DNA of 64,000 bases from Pseudomonas koreensis (GTDB taxonomy: Bacteria > Pseudomonadota > Gammaproteobacteria > Pseudomonadales > Pseudomonadaceae), in contig NZ_JAAQYM010000001.1 of the NCBI RefSeq assembly GCF_012986595.1, positions 682,001-746,000 of the forward strand, written 5' to 3'. The notes below the pieces were generated by a model. That model did not search any database, was not told the DNA's origin, and saw nothing but the letters and a program-made list of their open reading frames with translations. Positions within the stretch are counted from its first letter, which is position 1, and each line of letters starts with the position of its first letter. Both the position numbers and the translations under genes were made by a program. Positions 1 to 9,175 of this stretch are shown piece by piece.

Positions 1-233
1 CGGCCAGACCGGCGTTCAGTTCGTCGAGGGTGTCGACGATCTGCGCCAGCGCCGAGCGCTCGCGGCCCAGTTCCTGGGCGTATTCAGGTTTGTTCCAGAC
101 ACTCGGATCTTCAAGCTCGCGATTGACTTCGGTCAGACGCTCATGCTTTTGATCGTAGTCAAAGATACCCCCGAATAGTTTCGGAGCGCTCGGACAGGTC
201 CTTGATGGTGTTCAGGATCGGGTTGATTTCCAT
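1..233 (-). CDS. prfB: Peptide chain release factor 2 (5' part)
   Basis: Release factor 2 recognises UGA and UAA stop codons and triggers peptide release on the ribosome. Only the first ~77 residues are in the window; the gene runs off the left edge. The ATG at 231-233 opens a 24-codon frame starting MEINPIL and ending in an in-frame TGA at 159-161. Skipping one T continues the protein as DYDQKHERL, which is the usual RF2 N-terminal helix. This is the autoregulatory +1 frameshift known for RF2. The gene lies downstream of wspR on the same strand, separated by a REP pair. The 24-residue short frame matches the E. coli arrangement (25 residues). Confidence 0.93.
158..173 (-). promoter_or_regulatory. 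prfB programmed +1 frameshift site
   Basis: On the minus strand the sequence reads CGGGGGTATCTTTGAC. It holds a GGGGG internal Shine-Dalgarno-like tract, a CTT slip codon, the TGA stop and a following C, all at the conserved spacing. Low RF2 is expected to favour slipping from CTT to TTT and continuation in the long frame. Identification rests on near identity to the well-studied E. coli site. Confidence 0.93.
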
Positions 234-335
234 GACGGGCAGCACTCGTTGGCGAACTTTTGAAAGCCGGCGAGTATAACGTAAACAGGCTGTGACGGCA
301 GCCCGTCTGGCGGGGCGAATCGCGCAATCTCAAAC

Positions 336-416
336 TGTAGGAGCTGCCGCAGGCTGCGATCTTTTGATCTTCAAAAAACAAAATCAAAAGATCGCAGCCT
401 GCGGCAGCTCCTGCAG
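336..416. repeat. REP pair, family A (GGAGCTGCCG type)
   Basis: Inverted repeat between wspR and prfB. The left arm reads TGTAGGAGCTGCCGCAGGCT and continues GCGATCTTTTGATC. The right arm is its reverse complement. The same unit recurs at 16869, 18431, 22781, 39436, 51251, 52031, 55204 and 60961. Confidence 0.85.
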
Positions 417-429
417 GGGATGGCGGCGC

Positions 430-1431
430 TTATTCGATACCGACCTGATTACGCCCATTGTTCTTCGCCTGATACAACCCGCGATCCGCCGCCGAGATCA
501 GCAGCCGGCAGTCACTGCCCGCCTGCGGCACCATGGTCGCCAGGCCGATGCTGATGGTCAGGCTCGCCCCTTCGCTGGGGGTGTTGTGCGGAATTTTCAG
601 CGCCGCCACGGTCTGGCGCAGTTTCTCCGCCACCAGCCGCGCGCCGCCCGGCGAGGTGTTCGGCAGCACCAGGGCGAACTCCTCACCGCCGTAGCGCGCC
701 GGCAGGTCCGACGGCCGGGCGCTGGCATCACGGATCGCCGTGGCCACCTTGCGCAGCGCCTCGTCGCCCTCGACATGGCCGAAGCTGTCGTTGTACGACT
801 TGAAGTAATCAACATCGATCATCAGCAGCGACAACTGGCTCTGATCGCGCATCGAGCGACGCCATTCCAGTTCCAGGTATTCGTCGAAGTGTCGGCGGTT
901 GGACAGTCCGGTAAGGCCGTCGGAGTTCATCAGGCGTTGCAGCACCAGGTTGGTGTCGAGCAACTGCTGCTGGCTGACCCGCAACGCGCGATAAGCCGCG
1001 TCCCGTTGCAACAGGGTCATGTAGGAGCGCGAGTGATAGCGGATGCGCGCCACCAGTTCGATGGTGTCCGGCAGTTTCACCAGATAATCGTTGGCCCCGG
1101 CGGAAAACGCCGCGCTCTTGATCAGCGGGTCCTCCTTGGTCGAGAGCACGATGATCGGGATGTCCTTGGTGGCCGGGTGATTGCGGTATTCGCGCACCAG
1201 GCTCAGGCCATCGAGGCCGGGCATCACCAAGTCCTGCAAAATCACCGTCGGCTTGATCCGTACCGCCTGGGCGATGGCCTGATGCGGGTCGGAGCAGAAG
1301 TGGAAGTCGATGTTCTCTTCGTTCGACAGCCCACGGCGCACGGCTTCGCCGATCATCGCCTGATCGTCCACCAACAACACCATGGCGGCGTTTTCGTCGG
1401 TTTTAATGTCGTCGATCTGTAAGTCATTCAT
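430..1431 (-). CDS. wspR: WspR, response regulator diguanylate cyclase
   Basis: Makes cyclic-di-GMP from two GTP when phosphorylated by WspE, promoting biofilm and exopolysaccharide. The 333 residues hold an N-terminal receiver domain with acidic pocket D22/D23 and phospho-acceptor D67 (motif LQDLVMP), a linker helix around residues 135-165, and a C-terminal GGDEF domain. The active-site motif is RYGGEEF. An RxxD product-inhibition site (RPSD) lies five residues before GGEEF, so feedback inhibition is expected. It is the last gene of the wsp operon, 48 bases after wspF, and the only junction in the operon without overlap. Length and motifs match characterised WspR proteins. Confidence 0.97.
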   Translation of the reverse strand: MNDLQIDDIKTDENAAMVLLVDDQAMIGEAVRRGLSNEENIDFHFCSDPHQAIAQAVRIKPTVILQDLVMPGLDGLSLVREYRNHPATKDIPIIVLSTKEDPLIKSAAFSAGANDYLVKLPDTIELVARIRYHSRSYMTLLQRDAAYRALRVSQQQLLDTNLVLQRLMNSDGLTGLSNRRHFDEYLELEWRRSMRDQSQLSLLMIDVDYFKSYNDSFGHVEGDEALRKVATAIRDASARPSDLPARYGGEEFALVLPNTSPGGARLVAEKLRQTVAALKIPHNTPSEGASLTISIGLATMVPQAGSDCRLLISAADRGLYQAKNNGRNQVGIE

Positions 1432-1479
1432 GGGCGGTCACCTGAATACTGCGGGGGCCAGGATTGCGGAAAAACCTGT

Positions 1480-2490
1480 TCATTTGGGGAAAACCTCCAG
1501 CAACCGTGGCGCTATCTTTTCCAGTGGACGGATTTCGACAGCCGCATCGATCGCCGCTGCGGCCTTGGGCATGCCGTACACCGCACTGCTTTGCTGGTCC
1601 TGCGCGATGGTCAAATAACCCTGCTGGCGCATGAGCTTAAGCCCTTGCGCCCCGTCGCGTCCCATCCCGGTCAATAAAACCCCGATGGCATCGCCGTTCC
1701 AATAACTGGCGACGCTTTCGAAAAACACGTCGATCGACGGTCGGTAAATCTCGTTGACCGGCTCGGCGGTGTAGGCCAGCGTGCCGTTTTTCAATAAGCG
1801 AATATGGTGATTGGTGCCGGCCAGCAGCACCGCGCCGGCCTGCGGCGGCTCGCCTTCGCGGGCCAGGCGCACGTCCAGGCCGCTGGCGCTGGCCAGCCAT
1901 TCGGCCATGCCGGCAGCGAACACCTGATCAACGTGCTGCACCAGCACGATGGCGGCCGAAAAATCACGCGGCAGGCCTTTGAGCAGGACTTCCAGCGCCG
2001 CCGGCCCGCCGGCAGAAGAGCCGATCGCCACCAGCCGCTTGCATGAACCGGAGCTGCGCGGCGGCGCGTGTACCGGGCGCGTGCGGCTGGTCTTCTCGCC
2101 GATCAGCCAGCCGATGTTGAGGATCTTGCGCAGCAACGGTGCCGCCGCCTCCTGCGCATTACCGGCACCGAGCGCCGGGGTGTCGACCACGTCCAGTGCA
2201 CCGTGGCCCATGGCTTCGAAGACGCGGTGCACGTTTTGCTGCCGATCTACCGTGACAATGACAATGGCGCACGGGGTCTCGGCCATGATCCGGCGGGTGG
2301 CTTCGACGCCGTCCATCACCGGCATGATCAAGTCCATCAGGATCAGGTCCGGGGTATTTTCGGCGCACAGTTGTACCGCCTCGGCGCCATTTCTGGCGAC
2401 CCAGACCACTTGATGCGCTGGCTCGAAGGCCAGCGCCCGGCGCAGCGCCTCCACCGCCAGGGGCATGTCGTTGACGATTGCGATTTTCAT
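1480..2490 (-). CDS. wspF: WspF, CheB-type methylesterase
   Basis: Removes methyl groups from the WspA receptor and so damps the pathway. Loss-of-function wspF mutations are the classic cause of wrinkly-spreader colonies in P. fluorescens (established for the family). Residues 1-120 form a receiver domain with acceptor D53 (LMDLIMP); the acidic pocket reads N7-D8 instead of the usual D-D. The C-terminal esterase shows the catalytic triad motifs IGSSAGGPAAL (Ser), VQHVD (His) and LTGMGRDG (Asp). The start overlaps the wspE stop by 4 bases, implying translational coupling. 336 residues, normal for the family. Confidence 0.96.
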   Translation of the reverse strand: MKIAIVNDMPLAVEALRRALAFEPAHQVVWVARNGAEAVQLCAENTPDLILMDLIMPVMDGVEATRRIMAETPCAIVIVTVDRQQNVHRVFEAMGHGALDVVDTPALGAGNAQEAAAPLLRKILNIGWLIGEKTSRTRPVHAPPRSSGSCKRLVAIGSSAGGPAALEVLLKGLPRDFSAAIVLVQHVDQVFAAGMAEWLASASGLDVRLAREGEPPQAGAVLLAGTNHHIRLLKNGTLAYTAEPVNEIYRPSIDVFFESVASYWNGDAIGVLLTGMGRDGAQGLKLMRQQGYLTIAQDQQSSAVYGMPKAAAAIDAAVEIRPLEKIAPRLLEVFPK

Positions 2491-4781
2491 GCCCGCGCTC
2501 CTCCAATGAGCTCAACCACTGCATCAAGCAGGGCGTCGTCATGAAAACTGGCCTTGGCTAAATAATAGTCCGCCCCGGCATCCAGTCCACGACGGCGATC
2601 TTCTTCACGATCCTTGTACGAAACCACCATCACCGGCAGCGATTGCAGACGGTTGTCACGGCGCAACAGGGTAACCAGTTCGATGCCGTCCATGCGCGGC
2701 ATGTCGATATCGGTGATCAGCAAATCGAAATCCTCCGAACGCAACGCGTTCCAGCCGTCCATGCCGTCCACCGCGACCGCCACGTCATAGCCGCGATTGA
2801 GCAGCAGCTTGCGTTGCAACTCGCGCACGGTGAGCGAATCGTCGACCACCAGAATCCGTTTGCGCGCCACCTCGGCGGCCTGATTGCCGTGCCGTGCGAT
2901 GCGCTCCAGGCGCCCGGTATTGAGCAGTTTGTCCACCGAGCGCAGCATGTCTTCGACGTCGACGATCAACACCACCGAACCGTCGTCGAGCAGCGCCCCG
3001 GCGGAAATGTCCTGAACCTTGCCCAGCCGCTCATCCAGCGGCAGCACCACCAGCGTGCGCTCGCCGACAAACCGCTCGACCGCCACGCCGTAGATCGCGT
3101 CGCGCTCACGGATCACCACGACCTTGAGGGTTTCGCCGTTGCTCTGGCTCGCCGGGCGATTGAGCAACTGGCTGGCGGCGACCAGCCCGACATGCCGGCC
3201 CTCATGCCAGAAATGCTGGCGGCCCTCGACCTGGACGATGTCCTGCGGCTGCAAATCGCACATGCGCTCGATGTGCGCCAGCGGGAAGGCGTAGGCCTCC
3301 TCCCCGACTTCCACCACCAGACTGCGCACCACCGACAGGGTCAGCGGCACTTCGAGATGAAAGCGACTGCCCTCGCCTGCCGTCTGCTCCAGCACCACCG
3401 CACCGCGCAGTTGCCGCACCATGTGTTGCACCGCGTCGAGGCCGACTCCACGCCCGGACACTTCGGTGACCGTGTCGCGCAGGCTGAAACCCGGCAGGAA
3501 CAGGAACGTCAGCAACTCTTCTTCGCTCAACTGCGCCGCCGTTTCGGCTGGCGACAGCTGACGCTCGACAATGCTGCGGCGGACCTTTTCCAGGTCGACA
3601 CCATTGCCGTCATCGCTCAGTTCCAGCACCAGCAAACCGGCCTGGTGCGAGGCGCGCAGGCGGATCAGGCCTTCTTCGGACTTGCCCTTGAGCAGGCGTT
3701 GTTCCGGGGTTTCGATGCCATGGTCGACCGCGTTGCGAAGCAGATGAGTCAGCGGCGCTTCAAGCTTTTCCAGCACGTCGCGATCGACCTGAGTCTTCTC
3801 GCCTTCAATCTCCAGCCGCACCTGTTTGCCGAGGCTGCGCCCCAGATCCCGGACCATGCGCACCTGCCCGGTGAGCACATCGGCAAACGGGCGCATGCGG
3901 CAGGCCAGCGCGGTGTCGTAGAGCACCTGCGCGCGCTGGCTGGCTTGCCAGGCGAACTCGTCCAGTTCGGCGTTTTTCTCCGCGAGCAACTGCTGGGATT
4001 CGGCCAGCAGGCGCCGCGCATCTTCGAGGGCTTCCTGGGCTTCGAGGCTCAGCGCATGTTCCTTGAGATGCACATTGAGGCTTTCCAGCGCCCGCAGGCC
4101 GTTGTTCTGCATGCGCTTGAGGCGCTGCATGGTCGCCAGATGCGGCTTGAGGCGCTGGGTTTCGACCAGCGATTTGCTCGACAGGTCGAGCAGGCTGTTC
4201 AGGCGCTCGGCGGTGACCCGCAGCACGCGCTCGCCACCTTCGGTGGTGCGTTTGTTCTTGCGCGGGCCCGAGTCAGAAGATTCAAGCGGTGTATCGAGCG
4301 CCGGCGTGGGCATTGGCGCCGGGGTTTCAATCGGTGCAGGGGCCTGCAACTGCAATTCGGCCATGGGTGGCGGCGCTGCTGCAGGCGGCGCCGATGGATC
4401 GAGCAGACGCCCCATCAACGCCACGTACGCTTCGATATCCGGCGCTTGCGGGGCATTGGCCGGGGTGGCGATGCGCATCAGCAGATCGGTGCCCTGCAAC
4501 AACGCATCGATGTGTTCCGGACGCAGCAACAGCCGCCCTTCCTGAGCGCTGACCAGACAATCTTCCATCACATGGGCAACGCTGACGCCGCTGTCGATGC
4601 CGACGATCCGCGCCGCACCCTTGAGCGAGTGCGCCGCGCGCATGCACGACTCCAGTTGATCAGCCTGAGTCGGGTTGCGCTCCAGCGCCAGCAGCCCGCT
4701 GCTGAGAACCTGGGTCTGGGCCTCAGCTTCGAGGCTGAACAGCTCCAGCAGCGAGGCGTCGCGCATTTGCTCGGGGGTCAT
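2487..4781 (-). CDS. wspE: WspE, hybrid CheA-type histidine kinase
   Basis: Cytoplasmic kinase that phosphorylates WspR and WspF in response to the WspA receptor complex. The 764 residues contain an HPt domain at about 1-110 with phospho-histidine H51 (AAHSLKGAAR), a proline-rich linker near 145-175, a dimerisation region, a HATPase domain with N-box LLRNAVDHGIE, a CheW-like regulatory domain near 490-620, and a C-terminal receiver domain (acceptor Asp in LLITDIDMPRMDG). The fused receiver distinguishes WspE from flagellar CheA. Starts and stops overlap its neighbours by 4 bases on both sides. Confidence 0.96.
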   Translation of the reverse strand: MTPEQMRDASLLELFSLEAEAQTQVLSSGLLALERNPTQADQLESCMRAAHSLKGAARIVGIDSGVSVAHVMEDCLVSAQEGRLLLRPEHIDALLQGTDLLMRIATPANAPQAPDIEAYVALMGRLLDPSAPPAAAPPPMAELQLQAPAPIETPAPMPTPALDTPLESSDSGPRKNKRTTEGGERVLRVTAERLNSLLDLSSKSLVETQRLKPHLATMQRLKRMQNNGLRALESLNVHLKEHALSLEAQEALEDARRLLAESQQLLAEKNAELDEFAWQASQRAQVLYDTALACRMRPFADVLTGQVRMVRDLGRSLGKQVRLEIEGEKTQVDRDVLEKLEAPLTHLLRNAVDHGIETPEQRLLKGKSEEGLIRLRASHQAGLLVLELSDDGNGVDLEKVRRSIVERQLSPAETAAQLSEEELLTFLFLPGFSLRDTVTEVSGRGVGLDAVQHMVRQLRGAVVLEQTAGEGSRFHLEVPLTLSVVRSLVVEVGEEAYAFPLAHIERMCDLQPQDIVQVEGRQHFWHEGRHVGLVAASQLLNRPASQSNGETLKVVVIRERDAIYGVAVERFVGERTLVVLPLDERLGKVQDISAGALLDDGSVVLIVDVEDMLRSVDKLLNTGRLERIARHGNQAAEVARKRILVVDDSLTVRELQRKLLLNRGYDVAVAVDGMDGWNALRSEDFDLLITDIDMPRMDGIELVTLLRRDNRLQSLPVMVVSYKDREEDRRRGLDAGADYYLAKASFHDDALLDAVVELIGGARA

Positions 4782-5473
4782 GTGAGGCTCCGGGTCACGG
4801 CGGACAGCAACTGTTCTTCATCCAGCCAACGCAGGCTGCGCCCCCGAAATTGCAGGACTCCACGGGTGTATTTGGCGCTGGCCGTGCTGTTGTGCTCGCC
4901 ACCGGCGCGTGATGCGGCGTCGAGAATGCGTTCGTCGATGGCATGGATGCCGTCGACCTCATCCACCGGCACCACCACCGGCCCGCCGCGGGCGGCAATG
5001 ATCAGCATGCGCGGCATGATCCGCGCGCCGGTGGCCGGTGCGGCGTTACCGTCAAGGTCGAGCAATTCGACCAGCGACAGGCACGCCACCAATGCCCCGC
5101 GCACGTTTGCCACACCGAGCAAGGCCCGCGAGCGCTGGTGCGGCAACGAGTGAATCGCCTGCAGCGGCGCCACCTCAACCAGGCTGCGGGTCGCCAGGCC
5201 CAGCCACTCTTCGCCGAGGCGGAACATCAACAGCGAACGGGTTTTAACATCAGTTTCAACCGCGATGGCGACCGGGTCGCGCTCGTCCTGCTGCAACGCA
5301 TAACGGTCGAGCAGGCGCGTGGCGGCGGCGGAATACACCGCGCAGTTGCGGCAATGAATATGCTCGGCCAGCAATGGGCAGGACTTGTCGCCGTGAATAC
5401 CGATGCGGTTCCAGCAATCATCGATGGCCCGGGCGTCTTCATGGGTGACGTTCAAGGTGTCGGACGGGATCAT
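4778..5473 (-). CDS. wspD: WspD, CheW-type adaptor with Cys-rich N-terminus
   Basis: Scaffold that couples the receptor WspA to the kinase WspE. The CheW domain occupies roughly residues 75-225 of 231. The N-terminal extension carries cysteines 20, 32, 41 and 44, spaced C-x11-C-x8-C-x2-C, with histidines at 27, 38 and 40. These could form a metal or redox site; I know of no demonstrated function for it. It overlaps wspC and wspE by 4 bases each. One of two CheW proteins in the operon. Confidence 0.93.
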   Translation of the reverse strand: MIPSDTLNVTHEDARAIDDCWNRIGIHGDKSCPLLAEHIHCRNCAVYSAAATRLLDRYALQQDERDPVAIAVETDVKTRSLLMFRLGEEWLGLATRSLVEVAPLQAIHSLPHQRSRALLGVANVRGALVACLSLVELLDLDGNAAPATGARIMPRMLIIAARGGPVVVPVDEVDGIHAIDERILDAASRAGGEHNSTASAKYTRGVLQFRGRSLRWLDEEQLLSAVTRSLT

Positions 5474-6744
5474 CGTTTACGCTCACTGTCGGCGGTGCGG
5501 CCGCTGCGGGCGGCGCGCTCCTGCAATCGTCTGGCACCGGCGCTGTCACCCTGGGCCTGGAGCAGCGCGGCCAGGTGCATCAACGCTTCGGGGTGTTGCG
5601 GCTCAAGGTACAAAGCCTTGCGGTAATAACCCTGGGCTTCGAGCGCGGAGCCGGCCACGTCACTGAGCAGGCCGAGCCAATAGAACACCTGCGCCACCGG
5701 TGGGTGGCTGCGCAGGTATTGTTCGCACGCCGCACGGGCCTCGGCGCTTTTGCCTTCGTTGGCCAGCGCAGCGATGTGCGCCAACAACGTCGCGGCGTCC
5801 GGGTTGGCACTTTTGCTGCTGGCAGGCGCCGGCGCGACGCTGGCGAACGGACGCGGGCGCACCGGTGGCGGTGGCGGCGGACTGCGCAACGGCTGGCGCA
5901 CCGGCAACGGCGTGGGCGTCGGCAGTGCCACGGGTTCGGGCAGCGGCTCAGCGTGGCGGCTGAACGCGAACGACTGCGGGATGCCGATCGAGCGCATGCC
6001 CAGACGCCCGAGCAGACTGCCCTCGGCCGGGCCGATAAACAGCACCCCGTCAACGTGAGTCAGGCGCTTGAGCACCGCAAACACTTGCTGCTGGGTCGGC
6101 TGATCGAAATAGATCAGCAGGTTGCGGCAGAACACAAAGTCGAACGGCGGCTCGCTGGCCAGCAGCGTCGGATCCAGCACGTTGCCGACCTGCAAGCGCA
6201 CCTGCTCGCGCACCGCCTCGTTGACGCGATGCCCATCTTGTTCCGCGCTGAAGTGCCGCTCGCGAAAGTCCAGGTCCTGGCCGCGAAACGAGTTCTTGCC
6301 GTACAGCGCCCGCCGCGCCTTGTCCACCGACAGTGGGCTGACGTCCATGCCATCGACCTTGAACTGATGCGGCTTGAGTCCGGCATCGAGCAAGGCCATG
6401 GCAATCGAATAGGGTTCTTCACCGGTGGAACACGGCAGGCTGAGGATGCGCAGCGCGCGCATGTTGTTCAGTTCGCCCAGCCGTTTGCACGCCAGTTTGC
6501 CCAGCGTGGCGAAGGATTCCGGGTAACGGAAAAACCAGGTTTCAGGAACGATCACCGCTTCGATCAGCGCCTGCTGTTCGTCCCGCGAACCTTGCAGCAA
6601 CTGCCAGTATTCGTCGCTGTGCGCGGCCTGCGAGAGCGTCGTGCGCTGACGCACCGCACGCTCGATGATCGCCGGCCCGACCGAAGTGACATCCAGGCCG
6701 ATGCGTTCCTTGAGGAAATCGAAAAAACGTTGGTCGCTGCTCAT
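5470..6744 (-). CDS. wspC: WspC, CheR-type methyltransferase with TPR tail
   Basis: S-adenosylmethionine-dependent glutamate methyltransferase that opposes WspF by methylating WspA. The 424 residues contain the CheR N-terminal all-alpha domain, the SAM-binding domain with the characteristic LSLPCSTGEEPYSIAM motif and FCRNLLIYF, a proline-rich linker near residues 280-310 and a tetratricopeptide region at about 330-415. The TPR tail is typical of WspC and may aid docking to the signalling cluster. Overlaps wspB and wspD by 4 bases. Confidence 0.95.
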   Translation of the reverse strand: MSSDQRFFDFLKERIGLDVTSVGPAIIERAVRQRTTLSQAAHSDEYWQLLQGSRDEQQALIEAVIVPETWFFRYPESFATLGKLACKRLGELNNMRALRILSLPCSTGEEPYSIAMALLDAGLKPHQFKVDGMDVSPLSVDKARRALYGKNSFRGQDLDFRERHFSAEQDGHRVNEAVREQVRLQVGNVLDPTLLASEPPFDFVFCRNLLIYFDQPTQQQVFAVLKRLTHVDGVLFIGPAEGSLLGRLGMRSIGIPQSFAFSRHAEPLPEPVALPTPTPLPVRQPLRSPPPPPPVRPRPFASVAPAPASSKSANPDAATLLAHIAALANEGKSAEARAACEQYLRSHPPVAQVFYWLGLLSDVAGSALEAQGYYRKALYLEPQHPEALMHLAALLQAQGDSAGARRLQERAARSGRTADSERKR

Positions 6745-7259
6745 GACTGCGCCTCAAGCGGCGCGGGGAACAACAGATTGCGCACGGCGTCATCCAGCAG
6801 ATCGTTGACTCGCACCCACTGCACCAGCCCCTGAGCGTCCTCACGCACCGGACCGAGGTACGGCGCCTGCCGATTGTCCAGGCCATAAGGCTGAAAATCG
6901 TCGGGATGGCAGCGCAGGGTGTCGGTCGCCTGCTCAAGGATCAGTCCGAGCCAGCGCGGCGGCTGCAGCTCATCCGGGCGGTAATGCACCAACACCAGTC
7001 GGGTGCTGGTGCGCTCCTGGGCGGGATGGCCGAAGGTCAGCGCACTGAGGTCGATCGCCGGCACCACCGCACCACGATAGGCGAACACTCCGGCCACCCA
7101 TTTCGGTGCCTGGGCGATCGGCTTCAGCGGCAGACGCGGCAAGACCTCGGCCACTTCCGTGGCGCGCAAGGCATAGCGCTCCTTACCAATGCGAAACAGC
7201 AGGAACAACGCCTGCTTCGCCACCGGCGCAGCGCTGCGTTTGGCGGTGATTTCGCTCAT
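6741..7259 (-). CDS. wspB: WspB, CheW-type adaptor
   Basis: A 172-residue single-domain CheW protein (core FRIGKERYALRATEVAEVLP, then VAGVFAYRGAVVPAIDL). It links the receptor to the kinase in the Wsp array. Its ATG overlaps the wspA stop by one base, and its stop overlaps the wspC start by four, so translation of the whole operon is probably coupled. Confidence 0.95.
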   Translation of the reverse strand: MSEITAKRSAAPVAKQALFLLFRIGKERYALRATEVAEVLPRLPLKPIAQAPKWVAGVFAYRGAVVPAIDLSALTFGHPAQERTSTRLVLVHYRPDELQPPRWLGLILEQATDTLRCHPDDFQPYGLDNRQAPYLGPVREDAQGLVQWVRVNDLLDDAVRNLLFPAPLEAQS

Positions 7260-8881
7260 CAGACTTTGAATCGCGAAACGCCGCTGCGCAGCCCGACGGC
7301 CACCTGGCTCAGTTCGTCGATGGCGAAACTGGCCTGACGCAACGACTCGACGGTCTGGCTGCTGGCGTCGCCCAGTTGCACCAGCGCATGGTTGATCTGT
7401 TCGGCACCGGTGGCCTGGGCCTGCATGCCTTCGTTGACCATCAACACCCGAGGCGCCAGCGCCTGCACCTGATGGATGATCTGCGACAGCTGCTCGCCGA
7501 CCTGTTGCACTTCGGCCATGCCGCGGCGCACTTCTTCGGAGAACTTGTCCATGCCCATCACCCCGGCGGACACCGCCGACTGGATCTCGCGGACCATCTG
7601 TTCAATGTCATACGTGGCGACGGCGGTCTGGTCCGCCAGACGTCGCACTTCCGTGGCGACCACGGCAAAACCACGGCCGTATTCACCGGCCTTCTCGGCT
7701 TCGATCGCGGCGTTGAGCGACAGCAGGTTGGTCTGGTCGGCGACCTTGACGATGGTCACCACCACCTGATTGATGTTGCCGGCCTTCTCGTTGAGGATCG
7801 CCAGTTTGGCGTTGACCAGATCGGCCGCGCCCATCACCGAGTGCATGGTGTCTTCCATGCGCGCCAGACCTTGCTGGCCGGAACCGGCGAGCACCGAGGC
7901 CTGATCGGCAGCGGTGGACACTTCGGTCATGGTGCGCACCAGATCCCGCGAGGTGGCGGCGATTTCCCGCGAGGTCGCGCCGATTTCGGTGGTGGTGGCG
8001 GCGGTTTCGGTGGCGGTGGCCTGTTGCTGCTTGGAGGTGGCAGCGATCTCGGTCACCGAAGTGGTCACCTGCACCGAGGAGCGCTGGGCCTGGGACACCA
8101 GCGAGGTCAGTTCGGTCATCATGTCGTTGAAGCCGGTTTCCACCGCGCCGAACTCGTCCTTGCGGTCCAGATTCAGGCGGCTGCTCAAGTCGCCGGTGCG
8201 CATGATGTCGAGGATCTTCACGATGCGGTTCATCGGCGCCATGATCGCGCGCATCAGCAGCAAGCCGCAGGCACCGGCCGCCAGCACAGCCACCAGCAGC
8301 GAGACGAACATGCTGACCTTGGCCGCCGCCACCGCCTCGTCGATGTTGGCCATGGCCTGATCAGCGACCCGCTTGTTCTCGCCAATGATGTCGTTGAGTT
8401 TCATGCGACCGGTGTACCAGGCCGGGGTCAGCTTCTCGGTGAACAGCTTGACCGCCTCGGCTTCCAGATTGCGCTTGTGCAGATCGAGCACCTGGTCCTG
8501 GATCTGCATATAAGTGTCGTGATCCTTCTCGAACGCGGCGAACTCGACACGGTCCTCGTCGGTGGTCACGGTGTTGCGGTAGTTGGCCATCTGCTCTTGC
8601 AGACGGTTCTCGAACGCCTTGTAGTCCGCCGCGTCTTCGCTGCTGATGCCCTGCCCTTCCTTGAGGCCCAGCAGTTCCTGGGTCTGCAGATAGCTGTCGA
8701 CCCACGCACCGCGAATCATCGAGCTGTAATAGACGCCGGGAACCGCGTCGTCACGCACGCTGCTTTCACTGGCCTCGATCTTCAGCAACCGCGAATAAGA
8801 GACGACGACCATCAGCAACATGATGGCGATAATCACCGCAAAGCTCGCCAAAATGCGTTGGCGCAACGTCCAGTTCTTCAC
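7259..8881 (-). CDS. wspA: WspA, membrane chemoreceptor for surface contact
   Basis: Methyl-accepting receptor that starts the Wsp pathway, known to respond to surface or envelope stress. The 540 residues show a transmembrane helix near 10-30, a periplasmic four-helix-type sensor region to ~185, a second membrane helix near 190-212, a HAMP domain, and a long cytoplasmic coiled-coil. The kinase-contact tip contains DQTNLLSLNAAIEAEKAGE, and the glutamate/threonine-rich methylation helices flank it. The start codon is GTG with a GAGGA Shine-Dalgarno six bases upstream. First gene of the operon; no convincing sigma-70 promoter was identified beyond a TATACT near 8920. Confidence 0.96.
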   Translation of the reverse strand: MKNWTLRQRILASFAVIIAIMLLMVVVSYSRLLKIEASESSVRDDAVPGVYYSSMIRGAWVDSYLQTQELLGLKEGQGISSEDAADYKAFENRLQEQMANYRNTVTTDEDRVEFAAFEKDHDTYMQIQDQVLDLHKRNLEAEAVKLFTEKLTPAWYTGRMKLNDIIGENKRVADQAMANIDEAVAAAKVSMFVSLLVAVLAAGACGLLLMRAIMAPMNRIVKILDIMRTGDLSSRLNLDRKDEFGAVETGFNDMMTELTSLVSQAQRSSVQVTTSVTEIAATSKQQQATATETAATTTEIGATSREIAATSRDLVRTMTEVSTAADQASVLAGSGQQGLARMEDTMHSVMGAADLVNAKLAILNEKAGNINQVVVTIVKVADQTNLLSLNAAIEAEKAGEYGRGFAVVATEVRRLADQTAVATYDIEQMVREIQSAVSAGVMGMDKFSEEVRRGMAEVQQVGEQLSQIIHQVQALAPRVLMVNEGMQAQATGAEQINHALVQLGDASSQTVESLRQASFAIDELSQVAVGLRSGVSRFKV

Positions 8882-9098
8882 AGTGAGTCCTCGTGCCTAA
8901 GTCGAAATGCGGGGAGTATAGCCGAGGGCGGTGTTTCATTTATAAGACGCTTTTTAACCCTCGGACCCACCCGACGTGGTTTGCGGGAAGGCTCTGGGGT
9001 GGGACTGTCCGACAATCCGGGGCTGGCGTGCCAGTGATGGAATGGCAAAAGGGGGCGATGGATCGGCCATTGCTGTTGATGCGAGGCTGAAAACGCAA

Positions 9099-9161
9099 TC
9101 GCGAGCAGGCTCACTCCTACAAGGGAACGCATTCCAAAGGTAAGAGCGAGCCTGCTCGCGA
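9099..9161. repeat. REP pair, family C (GCGAGCAGGCTCGC type)
   Basis: Inverted pair TCGCGAGCAGGCTCACTC ... GAGCGAGCCTGCTCGCGA with a ~25-base centre, in the wspA/DUF533 gap. Same family as the pairs at 24802, 38875 and 47116 and the half units at 22738 and 61512. Confidence 0.85.
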
Positions 9162-9175
9162 AGGGCCCGCCGGCA

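Noticed and set aside
292..1422. 376-codon plus-strand frame opposite wspR
   Set aside because: Runs through a REP pair and then antisense to wspR; no domain similarity.
2643..5153. 836-codon open frame on the plus strand across wspE/wspD
   Set aside because: It mirrors the real genes in antisense, is rich in His, Gln and Arg and has no recognisable domain. High-GC codon bias opens such frames.
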